Shown here one piece after another: positions 38,680 through 49,735 of a stretch of 64,000 nucleotides of DNA. Location: positions 4,679,001 to 4,743,000 of the forward strand of contig NC_083508.1 in NCBI RefSeq assembly GCF_032362555.1, written 5' to 3'. The first letter of the stretch is position 1. Every line of letters starts with the position of its first letter. This stretch comes from Amyelois transitella. Taxonomy: Eukaryota; Arthropoda; Insecta; Lepidoptera; Pyralidae. The notes under the pieces are model-generated. The model worked only from the letters and a program-made list of their open reading frames with translations, had not been told where the DNA came from and did not search any database. Made by a program: the position numbers and the translations under genes.

Positions 38680-38685
38680 AATAAA
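38680..38685 (+). terminator. Candidate poly(A) signal of the lectin gene
   Basis: First clear AATAAA downstream of the lectin stop (about 275 bp). Weaker variants such as AATATA lie closer. Confidence 0.4.
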
Positions 38686-39693
38686 CATGAAATCATGATG
38701 AGTAAATACATATATTTAAATACTAAGTCTATCCAAGCCGTGTTATAGTAGGAATGGGATTAGTAGCAACTTAACGTTTATTTTTTGTTTTAGTTTCTAC
38801 CTATTACAGTTTACCAACCTGCGATTTTTCGAATATTTACAACTTATTCCAGGTCATTAAAAGATTTTAATACTTTGGATAATGGCGGTCAGCTGATCCG
38901 AAATTAAAGTTAAAAAAATATATTTCATCAACCTTTTGCCAAGAAATTTGGCATGCGAATGACATACACTCATGGGGTCTAGCTTGATCTATGTCTGTGG
39001 TGAAAAGTGTACAAAAGTGTAAAATACCTACTATTCAGACATAATGATGACAAAAACATATAAAATCAAGCTACTTCAAATTTGTTTTATTAAAATAATT
39101 ACGTATTTATTTCTTACAATGCACATTCTTATTTGGCTGGGAGATTAAGTAAAATTATACTTATGGTTACAAGGTTTGGGATTAATTATGAAATATCAAT
39201 AAGTACTTCGAATCATATAAATTATATGTACATCAGGTTAACTTCTTGTTTTTTTCTTTTAACTGGAATTTATACAAAAAATAGCCTTAAAATAAAATTA
39301 CATGCAACTTTAGTTAACATAACTAATGTTAACCTCAAAATAAAAAGACCGAGCTTATGAAGTTCGACATAGTCGCATCAATATATGAAACAACGATCTT
39401 CTTACAATAAATAGTTAATCGGCGCCAGTGTTGATTAGAAATTCTGATTTGACACTGGCGCAAAACTATTAACACTGCGGCATTGTAATTCAAAATCCAA
39501 TGAAATCAGTTTGATTAGTGCACACATTTTCGAGACCCATTTAATCAAAGTCAATGGAGACTGGCTTCTGTCAATACAACTATCGGTCAACTTCTGTCAA
39601 TAAACCAAAAATCAACTCTAAAAATGAGGAGAAAGATGTTTTACTCACAATTAACCAGTACACAGGCACCGTGCTATCAATATGTTTCGATAT

Positions 39694-39699
39694 TTTATT
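39694..39699 (-). terminator. Candidate poly(A) signal of the reductase gene
   Basis: AATAAA on the minus strand, about 50 bp downstream of the stop codon. Position fits; not proven. Confidence 0.45.
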
Positions 39700-39745
39700 T
39701 TAGCGATATTTTAAATTAAATATTTTGATCCCGCATGTTACATAA

Positions 39746-39899
39746 TTATTCATTAAAAACGGCTTTCCCAACCAGTGGCAAATATCTCACAAACGGCACA
39801 TAAGATAGTACTTCTCTCACCGGTTGGAAGTACGACGCCAGGAGATACAGGAAGAACAGATACCAGAACGCAGTCACCATGCGGTCCAGGATGAAGAGG
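39746..39899 (-). CDS. FAR exon 8, hydrophobic C-terminus and stop
   Basis: The acceptor is TTTGCAG|CC. It encodes LFILDRMVTAFWYLFFLYLL through PLVGKAVFNE and stops at TAA (plus-strand 39746-39748). Its hydrophobic run is a likely membrane anchor. Confidence 0.93.
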
Positions 39900-42800
39900 C
39901 TGCAAACATTAACATAGACTTATATATGATGTATAATTAATAGGTAAAATGTCGTTTTTGATCACTCCAATGATATTTCAAGGTAAACTCCTAAACTTAT
40001 AACGATTATTTCACTAATATCAGAGTGTGGTGGTGGTGTGTGTGGTGGTACTTATATTTCCAAAATGAATTATGGATACTAAATCATATTCTTTGTACTA
40101 GGGTAATAAAAATAGGATAAACCTAAAATAACCATATTGTACATACATACATATGGTCAACAGCCAAGCCAACAGTCTTGAAAAGACTGAATGGCCGCGT
40201 TCAGCTATTTGGCTTTAAGATAGAATTGAGATTCAAATAGTGACAGGTTGCTAGCCCATCGCCTAAAAAAGAACCCCAAGTTTGTTAGCCTGTCCCTTAG
40301 TCGCCTTTTACGACATCCATGGGCAAGAGATGGAGTGGTTCTATTTTTTTTTGTATTGGTGCCGAAAGCCACACGGCACAAACCATATTGTGATGTCAAA
40401 TAATCCAAAATCTTAGCTTTTATTTCGGCTTATGTGTTGGTGTCGTGCTACCTAGTATCCGATTGGTGAAACTTTGCCAAATAAGTTAAAATCAATCTTT
40501 TTATGTGTGTGAAGTAAATATGACTTATCTTAGGTATTGAGAATGCATTGTTCATTAATAAAATAAATAAATGCCGTAACAAAATATTTTTGACACTTAC
40601 ATATTATTCTGAAGCCTGGCCTTGGGTAAATTCTCCAGTTTTTCTTTCAAGCAGTACATCTTTCCGCCCAACATGCAGCATTCTATGTACGGCTCATCCT
40701 CAATAATGCTCAGGTCCATCGGGAATGCCTCAAAGTCCACATGGTTCAGGGTCGGAGCTAGGGCTTTGAAGTTGTGAGTGTCGAACCACCATTCCCTGGT
40801 TGTAAAGTACTGTAAGACTTCTAAGCCAACTGAGATTCTATTTTGGATGCGGACCATGCTAAAAAAATAAAGAGCATGTTAATAATATGATTGAATTCTA
40901 TGAGCTTAAAAAAAAAATATTTCTTTACGCATTTAAATTTTTCTATATTTTTCTATTAGAAATGTTCCTGATACAGATTTAAAAGCGGAAAAGTTATGAG
41001 ATTGATAAAGTTAATTCTTGAATAATGTATAAAAAAATTCTCGAATAAGGAAATTCTTAAAAAAATAAAAGTGTTACAATTACATTAAGTGTGTGTTTCT
41101 CTGGAAGAAAATAATATAAACTTACAATCTCTTTTGTCCAAATATAAGCATTAAGAAGTCAATGAGGTACGCCGGAATAATGTGATAGAAGAAGACACAA
41201 AGATTATGTATAAACTTGTTGTAACGTATGTTGCCGTCTGGGTACCACAGGGGACCCTCAAAAGGGAACTTCCTCACTGTAGCCTTGCCAATGTCCAGGA
41301 CTTGCTTCCACGTCGTGTTTCTGTCGTCTCCCGTTGTCAAGTTGAAGACTGGAATTTCTGGTGGTCTGAAAAATTGTTCATAATTTGGTTTAGAAATGTG
41401 GACTACACATTATCTACTATGAAAAGTTAGCTATACCTTATATTGTATTGCTATGTTTATGTTTTATTTTTACAATGGTTGACTAGAGCGAACGCCCGCG
41501 AAAACAATTGCGAATCTCAATCAAACAGCATCCTCAATTCTTCCTTTTGGCTTTAGGCCCGGTTGCATCCTGAATTGAGTGAGCCAGGTTTTTCCACGAA
41601 GCGACTCCCATCCTTCGACCTCCGCTACCTTTGCAGGTAAACCTAACCCGTATTCGAAGCATGTTTACACAATTGCCTGAATGTGCAGGTTTCCTCATGA
41701 TGTCTTCCCTCACCGTAAGAGCATCGTTTAGTATTCTAACTAATGTACATAACTTTGAAGATATTCATTGATACATGGCCGAAGTGGGATTTGAACATTT
41801 GCCTTTCTGCGCAACACGCATTTTAACCAGGCACCTTACCGATTCGAACACCAACGCTCTAATAATAAAGAGCATCCTTAATAATAATGATTGGTATTTA
41901 GCTAAGAGAAATTTTTAAAGATCGTTTCAAATGGACACCCATAGCCCCAGTTAAAATAAGCGTGTCATTTGTTCATGAATAATGTCATCAGATGTTAAAT
42001 TGGAGCCCTTCGAACATAAAAATACACAACAAATTAATAAATACCTTTCAGTAGTAGATCCTATCTTGTAGGCGGCAACGATGATACCGTTGATAGCAAT
42101 ATCCACGGGAATGACTTCGGCGTGATAGTGACCGTAGCAGTGCATAGAACGAATCACGCCTTTGCCCGCACCCACCATTAGGCCTATAGGACCGTTCAGA
42201 TTGTCCACCCATCCGGGAGTCGGCTCCTTGTATGAAGGGGTAACTGAAATATTTTTTAAAGTATAGAAACAAATCGTCAGAAAATTGATTACCTTCTAAA
42301 ACCAAACCAAATTAAGAATGACTAAACTCACTTACCAATACTAGGTCTTATAACTGCCGCTGGTAATTCAGGGTAGTATTCCCTGACCAGCGCCTCGGCC
42401 AGTCTTTTGGAGTATGTGTACGAGTTGGGGTGTTTCTGGTAGATGGAGGGGGAGAGGAGGTCCAGTTGGTGGTCGGAGAGCCAGCCGGCCGCTCGGAGTA
42501 CCTCGTGTGGGTCAGCGGGTGGGTCGTGAACCTGGTAAAATATTAATCTTCATTCCAAATGTTTAAATTTCTATTTTAACTACTGACTGTATTCGACTCT
42601 TCATATCAAATTTTATATTTGACTTTTTGATATAAAGAATTTGTCAATTTGCGGTATATTTCGCAAATTGTAACAACAGCAACGCTATAAATTGTCTAAT
42701 ATAGAAAAATGCCATTGTTCTTAAAAATAAATTTGACTCTTTGATATGAAGGGTTCTTAATAGAACTCCATAAGTATTCCCGATGTTTTAAACAAATGAA

Positions 42801-45087
42801 ACAATGTAAACAATGTATTACACCGTTTTACGGTACTTAAAAAGTTACGTTTTAAACTCTATAAAAAGTGAAAAATTACTTACCCTTTCAGCCAGTCTGT
42901 CGTAGTCTGGATAGCAGAACGCTGTCGACAGATGTATAAAGGCGTCTAATTTCTTGATATTTTTCGCAAGTTCCAGAACTCTTAGTGTGCCTCTTGTGTT
43001 CATTTCCAAACCCTCTTTCAGGGGCGCCTCCAAGCGAAGGCTGGCTGCAAAGTGGAACACCAGAGAAACCTAAAATATACCATTAAAAAAATATTAAAAA
43101 CAACAATTTCAACAGCAACCTTATTTTATCATTATATTTTAATTTCAATTCTATTATTACCTTAGCCTTATAGCTGAACGTGGCCTTTCTGCCTTGTCGA
43201 GACTGTTGGCTCTGTCTACCCCGTAATGAATAAATTAATATGTATGAACAACTATTTAATGTCCTCAATCTATAAATGGATGACCACGGAGATTTGTAAA
43301 GCTATTTATAGCTATTTAAAAAGGTGACAATATGAGTGTAGCATCTACTGTAAGTCATATTTCCTTTTGTCGGTAGATTTTAAAAGCCATTGCAATGGAA
43401 TTCTTTTTAAACCATTGAGCTGAAGGTGGCCTTTGAGCCTATTGGGTTTGTCTATCCCGCAAGGGATTAAGACGTGATATGTGTATAGCATATTATGTCA
43501 TGAAATATATTATAAGTTGCGGCTGTTAACATTGACATACACATGTACAGTTCCTTATTTGCGCAAACAAGTCAATGTGCGAATGAATTTGGGTGGAAAA
43601 AGTTGTAGGACCGAAATTTGAAACAGAAGTTTCCATTGAACATGACTCGTATGCGACCCTGAACAAGGCCTTAAATATCCCGAAATAACTTATATACGTG
43701 CACAATTTAAAGCATATTGCACAATGACCTCATCATTAACTTACTGGATAAAAAGAAGTCATCTCTTCAGTATAAGTATATAGATACTTAAGCATAAATT
43801 TATAATCGGGCGCATTTGAGGAAGGGCAAGCAAAGCGCAGTAACAATTCATTTTAATGGTCTATTTATTTTATATATATTTTATTAATTGGATAAAAAGT
43901 AATAAAGTATAATTTCTTATCCTTATATTGCGTGAACAAATTATACCTAAATTATACAAATGTTAGTTTTTGACACGTTACGTCAAGTTTTTATTAGATA
44001 ATTGTAATTTTTCTTAAACGTTTTTGAAAAAGTAAAAGTTGAAGAGATCTTCTTTTCTTTCCAGAGTTCAGACCATTGAAAAATTTCTGTTCAGATCTCT
44101 ATCTTTAAGATAATTTCGCCCCTTTTAATACGCTAAATTATCCTAAGTTAGGTACTAATACCTACCTCATTGTATATTTTCTCAAGGTAATGTTTCTCAA
44201 TGCCAAGATTGTCGTAAATTATGTCTCCTGTGACCGGGATAACCTTCTTCATAAGGTGTGGCTTCCCTTCCCTTATTCTCGAAAATAACTGGAAATTTAA
44301 ATAATATTTGTTAACTTTATTCATTACAAGTATTTTTTGTGCAACTGATGCTATGCCCAATCATTAAGGATATTTGTGAACGGCTGAATCATATCGCAAA
44401 CGACTGCATTATAATGCATAATATACAATATAAAATACTTTGTTTTCATTCAACAATTAAAAATGCCAATGCTGCTGCAAATGATACAACAGTACCCGAC
44501 CAAATCAAATAAGAAATTTTAAAGACCACTGAAATCTGAATAGTACTTATTTACATTTCGGTGGTATAGTGTTTTCATTAAGAAGAGAGAGAGACTGTAC
44601 ATAACAAATTTATATAAAAAATTATTTTACAAAAATTATAAATTGAAAACACATAATCAAAAAAAAATATAATAATTTATTCTTCAGATCGACAGCATTC
44701 CATAAACGGGGTAACGTACATATATTCCATACCCAAATATTCTCTGTTCTGTTCTAATTCCTAAGTAAGTAGATAATGAAAAGTTACAGACATAATTTAA
44801 ATTCAACTAGTCATCCGTGACACAGCTTCTAATGAAAAAAAAACGCACTTCAATCACCGCTAAACTGCATAGTATTGCGATACATCCTGGCTTACCGGCA
44901 GTTTCCACATATCCTCGATGCGTGACTCCGGCGATTTCCCGCGTTTGCTCCGCACCAGGGCGTACACGCAGCCGACATCGGGGACGCTGTACAGCAACTT
45001 CTCTATGAGAACTTTCCCCATCAGACCTGAGGCACCCGTCAGGAGGATGCTCCTCCCGCGGTACCACTCGTTTACTTGGGACGTCAT
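39746..45087 (-). CDS. Fatty acyl-CoA reductase (alcohol-forming)
   Basis: Reduces fatty acyl-CoA to fatty alcohol with NADPH; family members act at the ER or peroxisome in wax, pheromone or tracheal lipid synthesis. Minus-strand exons 45087-44896, 44288-44166, 43069-42884, 42531-42336, 42243-42045, 41365-41126, 40858-40601 and 39899-39746 join in phase to give 515 residues, usual for the family. A Rossmann-type NAD-binding domain starts at about 13, with TGASGLMG (17-24, GxxGxxG). The catalytic YxxxK is Y205-T-Y-S-K209. VIRPSIG and TPGWVDNLNGPIG follow, as in insect FARs. The C-terminal part (about 360-515) is the FAR-C/sterile domain with an aromatic hydrophobic segment (VTAFWYLFFLYLLASYF) near the end. 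The ATG is the first three bases of its exon, so a 5' non-coding exon is needed. Which paralogue it is cannot be told by eye. Confidence 0.95.
39900..40600 (-). other. FAR intron 7
   Basis: Holds a family E repeat at 40140-40395 and a GT/GGT-rich microsatellite near 40024-40050. Nothing else seen. Confidence 0.85.
40140..40395 (-). repeat. Interspersed moth repeat, family E copy
   Basis: Reverse orientation to 24040-24320: ACATACATACATATGGTCAA, TTCAGCTATTTGGC, GACAGGTTGCTAGCCCATCG, CCTTTTACGACATCCATGGG, GAGATGGAGTGGTTCTATT. It appears full length. Confidence 0.8.
40601..40858 (-). CDS. FAR exon 7
   Basis: The acceptor is TTTTTAG|CA and the donor AATAT|GTAAGT. It encodes MVRIQNRISVGLEVLQYFTT through KLENLPKARLQNN. 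It has the REWWFDT and DFEAFPMDLSIIEDEPYIE blocks of the FAR C-terminal domain. Confidence 0.95.
41126..41365 (-). CDS. FAR exon 6
   Basis: The acceptor is TTTTCAG|AC and the donor AGATT|GTAAGT. It encodes PPEIPVFNLTTGDDRNTTWK through PAYLIDFLMLIFGQKR. The LWYPDG motif and hydrophobic YHIIPAYLIDFLML mark the start of the C-terminal FAR domain. Confidence 0.95.
41366..42044 (-). other. FAR intron 5
   Basis: 679 bp; about 300 bp of it is a family F repeat (41550-41860). No coding sequence. Confidence 0.85.
41550..41860 (+). repeat. Interspersed moth repeat, family F copy
   Basis: Longest of the three copies: GGCCCGGTTGCATCCTGAAT, GAAGCGACTCCCATCCTTCG, CTTTGCAGGTAAACCTAACC, GCCTGAATGTGCAGGTTTCC, GTGGGATTTGAACATTTGCC and CAGGCACCTTACC. 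The GGGATTTGAAC part resembles a tRNA B box region, which hints at a SINE. Confidence 0.75.
42045..42243 (-). CDS. FAR exon 5
   Basis: The acceptor is ATTTCAG|TT and the donor GAAAG|GTATTT. It encodes TPSYKEPTPGWVDNLNGPIG through DIAINGIIVAAYKIGSTTE. The EVIPVDIAING block is a FAR hallmark. Confidence 0.95.
42336..42531 (-). CDS. FAR exon 4, catalytic YxxxK
   Basis: The acceptor is TTACCAG|GT and the donor ATTG|GTAAGT. It contains HPNSYTYSKRLAE with the catalytic Tyr/Lys pair and ends in VIRPSIG. It ends in phase 1. Confidence 0.95.
42532..42883 (-). other. FAR intron 3 with MITE-like inverted repeats
   Basis: 352 bp. CTTCATATCAAA at 42599-42610 is inverted at 42740-42751. Between them is a small hairpin, CAATTTGCG / CGCAAATTG (42645-42670). 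This suggests a small foldback element. Confidence 0.6.
42884..43069 (-). CDS. FAR exon 3
   Basis: The acceptor is TATTTTAG|GT and the donor GAAAGG|GTAAGT. It encodes VSLVFHFAASLRLEAPLKEG through the FIHLSTAFCYPDYDRLAER active-site-side segment. Confidence 0.95.
43070..44165 (-). other. FAR intron 2
   Basis: About 1.1 kb of AT-rich DNA with two partial family E scraps (about 43160-43225 and 43420-43490: TAGCTGAACGTGGCC, GGCTCTGTCTACCCCG and relatives). No coding sequence. Confidence 0.8.
44166..44288 (-). CDS. FAR exon 2
   Basis: The acceptor is TTTCCAG|TT and the donor AATGAG|GTAGGT. It encodes LFSRIREGKPHLMKKVIPVT through YLEKIYNE, including the VIPVTGD block common to FARs. Confidence 0.93.
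44289..44895 (-). other. FAR intron 1 between coding exons
   Basis: 607 bp, strongly AT-rich; nothing recognised. Confidence 0.85.
44896..45087 (-). CDS. FAR exon 1 (first coding), NADPH-binding motif
   Basis: The acceptor on the minus strand is TTTCTAG|ATG, so the exon starts with the start codon. It encodes MTSQVNEWYRGRSILLTGAS through MWKLP; the donor is CTGCCG|GTAAGC. It holds the TGxxGxxG dinucleotide-binding loop. Confidence 0.95.
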
Positions 45088-45369
45088 CTAGAAAGATACA
45101 GTTTCAACAATGTCACAAATTAACTGCTTAGTTACTATTAGAGGCTACAGTCAAGGATATTGAACCACTTTTCCTAATAGCGATTATTGAAAAAATTAAG
45201 TACATGCATATGTCAAGTCTTTTCTCATACGAGAAAGACAGAGCCAGTAGTCTCTCAGATGTCTTAATAATAAAATTGAGATTGAGATAGTGACAGGTCG
45301 CAAGCCCATCGCTATTACGGTGACTTTATACATGCTTCATAATTTTGTGTACCTACAATTGTACTCGTA

Positions 45370-45625
45370 ATGCCGAGTGGTTCCTGGCACCAATACAAAA
45401 AAGAATAAGACCACTCCATCTCTTTCCCATGGATGTCGTAAAAGGCGACTTAAGGATTGGCTAACAAACTTGGGATTCTTTTCTAGGCGATGGGCTAGCA
45501 ACCTGTCACTATTTGAATCTCAATTCTATCATTAAGCCAAATAGCTGAACGTGGCCATTCAGACTGTTGGCTCTGTCAATGTAGTCTGTATGTAGAGGTG
45601 ACCATATGTATGTATGTACTCGTTC
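45370..45625 (+). repeat. Interspersed moth repeat, family E copy
   Basis: Same block order as 24040-24320: GAGTGGTTCCTGGCACCAAT, GACCACTCCATCTCTTTCCC, GATGGGCTAGCAACCTGTCA, AGCTGAACGTGGCCATTCAG, GGCTCTGTC, then a TATGTATGTATG tail. Confidence 0.8.
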
Positions 45626-46864
45626 ATAACGTAAAATATATAAGGATAGGTACGTAACGTGTTTAAAGAGATTTGGTCTTAAGCTAAGTGTATTTTTCCG
45701 ATGTTCTACTTTCATTATAAACAAATAAATTATTGGCATTAACAATTGGCAATTAACTTGGCCTTGTAAGGCCTTATTACGAAATTTCTTAATTCTAGGT
45801 CACCGGGAAGTGCGTTGTTGTATTTGGACATTACCTTATTTGTTTTGTTATTTTTAGGTACTGCAGTTTTCATAAAATTAATTTACTTTCTTTACTTTTA
45901 ATATGTTTTCAAGAACAAGTGCAAAATATAATAACTTAGTCTGACTCTTCCATAGTAGGTATGTAGAAGCAGCAATGAGCAGTGAAATGTAACAGACTAT
46001 AATCATCACACAGACATTAAATAAAATCATAGACGAATTTCTAGTAAATCTATTATTGGGGGTCCTTTAATGCAATTGATTATAGGTAAGTATTAAGGAA
46101 CTTATTCCTTAATCCTAATAATATATTTTTGTCTCTGTAACCTAATAATATGTTTTAATCTGTACATTTGTACGAGTAAAACTTAAAATCTTAACGTCAG
46201 AATTGGGTGCAATTTGTCGTTGTAATAATGAAAATAGTCGCCCTGAGATTTACTTTAAACGACAATGTGCGCGAGCGAAGACGCGCTTATAAATGCTGTG
46301 AAGTATATATTATACCTAATACTAATATAAAGTGATCGTACTTGTATTGCAAGTACCTAGTGATATGACGAAAGTGAAAGCGGCAGTTCAGGTTCCGGAG
46401 CCACTCCTGAGATACCAACGTAAGTACTGCAAGTTGTAAACCTAGTGTGGGATAAACTGGATACAATATTACTTATGTTAGAAACTTGCTTTATAGGAAA
46501 GTAATTTCTAATATCTATCGACCTGTGGTGTGAGATTGAATAAGTATTGCTTAACACTGTCAGGAGTGAAGAAGATTAGTAGAGACCTGCGTTTAAAACT
46601 AGACATAAAAAGGCATAATAAATATTTTTCTACTATCCAGTATGTAGGTAGCTTTCAATATAATCTGATTTTGTAATTTTGTATCAGTAAAAATCGGATA
46701 AAATTTTAATTATATTTTAAATTATATCCGAATTGTGCTTAACTAAAATTCAAAGGCAGAAGTTTGAATATGACTTAAAAGATAACGACTATATTCCATC
46801 CTGTGACAAGAAAAATATAATAAAATACAATTGATAACCTGAATTTATGATAAACTGATAAGCG

Positions 46865-47175
46865 AATGTTTATCTTTGAAGGAGCACAATTATTTAACAA
46901 ACTACCCCAAGATATAAAAAAAAATTGTTTCATTCAATTTATTTAAAACAAAGCTTGCTGAACACATTTATAAAAATATGTAATTAAGTACTAAATTTAA
47001 GTTAATGAACCAATGATTTGTGCAATTTTACCTCAATAGTCTTTTTTATGATAATATTCCTATACCCGGATTACCCAGTGGCAGTGCAAACGATAAAACT
47101 AATTTTAAGTATATTGTAGATTCTCAGCTAAGTGACTATGTATGTATTTTTGAGAAATAAAGATCTTTGAACATA
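46865..47175 (+). mobile_element. LINE-like (Jockey-type) 3' remnant
   Basis: A decayed frame reads GAQLFNKLPQDIKK near 46880-46925, like the end of reverse-transcriptase ORFs in Jockey-type LINEs. It is followed by an AT-rich tail ending in AGAAATAAAGATCTTTGAAC near 47155-47173. Stops break the frame directly afterwards. It is a dead fragment only. Confidence 0.5.
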
Positions 47176-47389
47176 ATTTACACTCTGCCTTATATTATAA
47201 TTTATTAAAAAAACTACAGCATGCCCATTTGTATTTTATATAAATTATTGTTTTATATGTTTATTTGAAAATAAATGTATGATATATATAGTATTCAATA
47301 TTTTTCTGTGTTACGAATGAATGAATGACGACGTTGCTGTCATCGAAAAAAATTGAGATTGTTATGATAAGACGGGTTTATATTGTACT

Positions 47390-47560
47390 CGCGGCCCGCC
47401 CCGGCTTCGCACGAATAGTATACTTGTAAACCTTCCTCCTGAATCACTCTATCCATTAATGATTTATGATTCCTAAAAACTGCATCAAAATCCGTTGTGT
47501 AGTTTTAAAGATCTAAGCATAATTACTAACATACATAGGGACCGATACAGGAAGCGACTT
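47390..47560 (+). repeat. Interspersed retroelement-like repeat
   Basis: Head GGCCCGCCCCGGCTTCGCAC, internal AAAACTGCATCAAAATCCGT and GTTTTAAAGATCTAAGCATA. This type is common in lepidopteran genomes; class unassigned. Confidence 0.65.
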
Positions 47561-49207
47561 TGCTCTATACTAGGTAATGAATTATTAAGACAAATAAATA
47601 AGCCTACATTATGATAGGTATGATATTTAGACATATTCCTCACATTCCTTTAACACCATGAAACCAGAATTATCCGTGAGATTGCAGCAACAGTTGCAGT
47701 GTTGTGTAAGTGCACCGAGCAAATACTAAGATGCAATTATGTGCATGGCTTTTAACCGCAGCCATATAATATAACTACTTGGTCATACACTGAGATGGCA
47801 GAGGTCACAAACCATCCCTAAAATTTTGCAACAGTCTAGCTGACATTTTGCTTTCGTAACTATTTAAGATAAGTTACAAGACGAGTTTTTCAACGCCCAA
47901 GGATCATTTGTTAATGAAGTCGAAACTATTTTATAGGGACAGTACTTTTTGATAAACGTTTGCTGGTCTTTTGTAAAGATATTAGTCATAAATATCATTA
48001 ACGCACACCGTTAAACCGTCCTCATTCCAGTACGCCATTCACGAAAGTGAGTACACACTTACGAAAGTCTTATGACACCGCGGGACCTATGGTTAAGTTG
48101 GCAAATTGTGCGTAAATAAACAGCCAGGAATGTGAGCTACTCCGTACATGGTGGAGCTAAGTGGACTATTGAGTTTTAATCGTCATCTCATATGCAATCT
48201 GAGCTAATTATGAGTACGTACTTTGTATTTCATCAAACAAGCAGTTCACTTGCTTTTTCATACATACATACATTAACTTGAACGCGTTGCAAGGAAATAC
48301 GTTAGGCGATGATAGCTATAACAAAGTATAAAGCTGAACGCCACAGATGTTTCGTAGCCATTTATAAGCGTTATCCTGTTATATCCCATTTAATATTAAA
48401 ATCGTGTCAGTTTTATAATGTTAACTTCTCATTACGCTTTGAAATTTCACATTCATACACAAAGAAGTAAATACTGAGAAGAACATTTATTTCTAGAAAA
48501 AAGCCCTGTGAAACTTACGCAAACAACTCATTAAATTACCTCTTAGAATTGTAATAGAATAGAATTTGCTATAAAAAGCTGAGAATGTAAATAAATTTGA
48601 CTGAGATATGTCACATGGTACAAAAGATCTATGATTATGTAGTTGTGAAACATAAGGTCGTTGATGTAAGTTATACTAAGAAAGTTGTTGAACAAATACG
48701 CATGATATAACCTCACTTATGACGACTTGCTAAATATGTAATGCAAACAGTTATCACTCTACCCATTGGAACCGAGAAAGACAATTTATTAGATTACAAG
48801 TAAAATTTGTTTCGAAAACGGTGTTGTAAGTGAACTTATGTGAAATTATTTTTCTTTGTAATTCTAAGTCTAGGTAATACTATACCTATAGAGGTAGTAG
48901 AAGGGATGCAGTGGATGTAGTCAAATTTGATGACAGACTGATGCTCGGTGAAACTCATTTGATATTTATGGCGAATGACGAATTAATTAAAAACAGTTTG
49001 CATGCAATTATTCTTTTATTTTCATTTTAAGAACGGCACATTATTCAGTTTTTTATCTCTGATAAAATTTATACCTAGCCTGGTCTAACAGGCATATTGG
49101 CGATGTTGCAAATAAAACCCGCAATAAATAAATACCCGCAATAGATTCTGATAGTATGTAAAACGCTAATGGTCGTAAATTTAAGGAATAATTAGCAGAA
49201 GTTACAA

Positions 49208-49320
49208 CCTTTGCAACTCATAAAACGATGGTCGTTTTGAAGTGATAAATTCAACCTATCACTATCAATACCTTTGCAACTCATAAAATGATGGTCGTTT
49301 GAAGTGATAAATTCATTTGA
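49208..49320. repeat. 63 bp tandem duplication
   Basis: CCTTTGCAACTCATAAAA starts at 49208 and again at 49271. Both are followed by (A/C)GATGGTCG and GAAGTGATAAATTCA, with a one-base indel and a substitution between copies. Confidence 0.85.
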
Positions 49321-49559
49321 GTAAGCTACTGTTTAACTTTTGATAGTTTCAAATTATTCATAGCTATGAATACAAAATTTACGAGTATTAAAGATGGAAA
49401 AGATATCGGCAATTCGGCCAACACATCTATAAGGTAGGTTTGCGTGATTACTTGTTATTCTTTTGCTGCTTTTCATTCTAAATCCTCTTAGTGGGCTCTA
49501 CTCTCAGAAGGCGAGATCCGGGTCCGCCTTTAAACATGATCTGGGAGTGGTAAACTAAG

Positions 49560-49735
49560 ATTTTACACGAAGTGACTCTGTCTGCGCCAGTTTGCAGGAA
49601 AATTAATAAGGGATCACGGTTTCCTGAAGGCAAGTATGTGATTTCCCCATAACGTTTTATCCTCACAATAAAAAGTTTCATAATTAGTTGCCTGAATGTA
49701 GAGGTTTCCTCGCGATGTTTTACCTTACCATAAAA
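49560..49735 (+). repeat. Family F-like repeat, degraded
   Basis: ACACGAAGTGACTCTGTCTG, TTTGCAGG and GCCTGAATGTAGAGGTTTCC, then TCGCGATGTTTTACCTTACC follow the family F order with much decay. Confidence 0.6.

Larger units (their letters stand above)
38407..39745. other. Convergent 3' region between lectin and reductase
   Basis: No gene is seen. AATAAA on the plus strand at 38680-38685 is a candidate lectin poly(A) signal. AATAAA on the minus strand (TTTATT at 39694-39699) is a candidate for the reductase, about 50 bp past its stop. An inverted repeat GCGCCAGTGT / ACACTGGCGC with a 20 nt loop is at 39422-39461. Confidence 0.6.
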
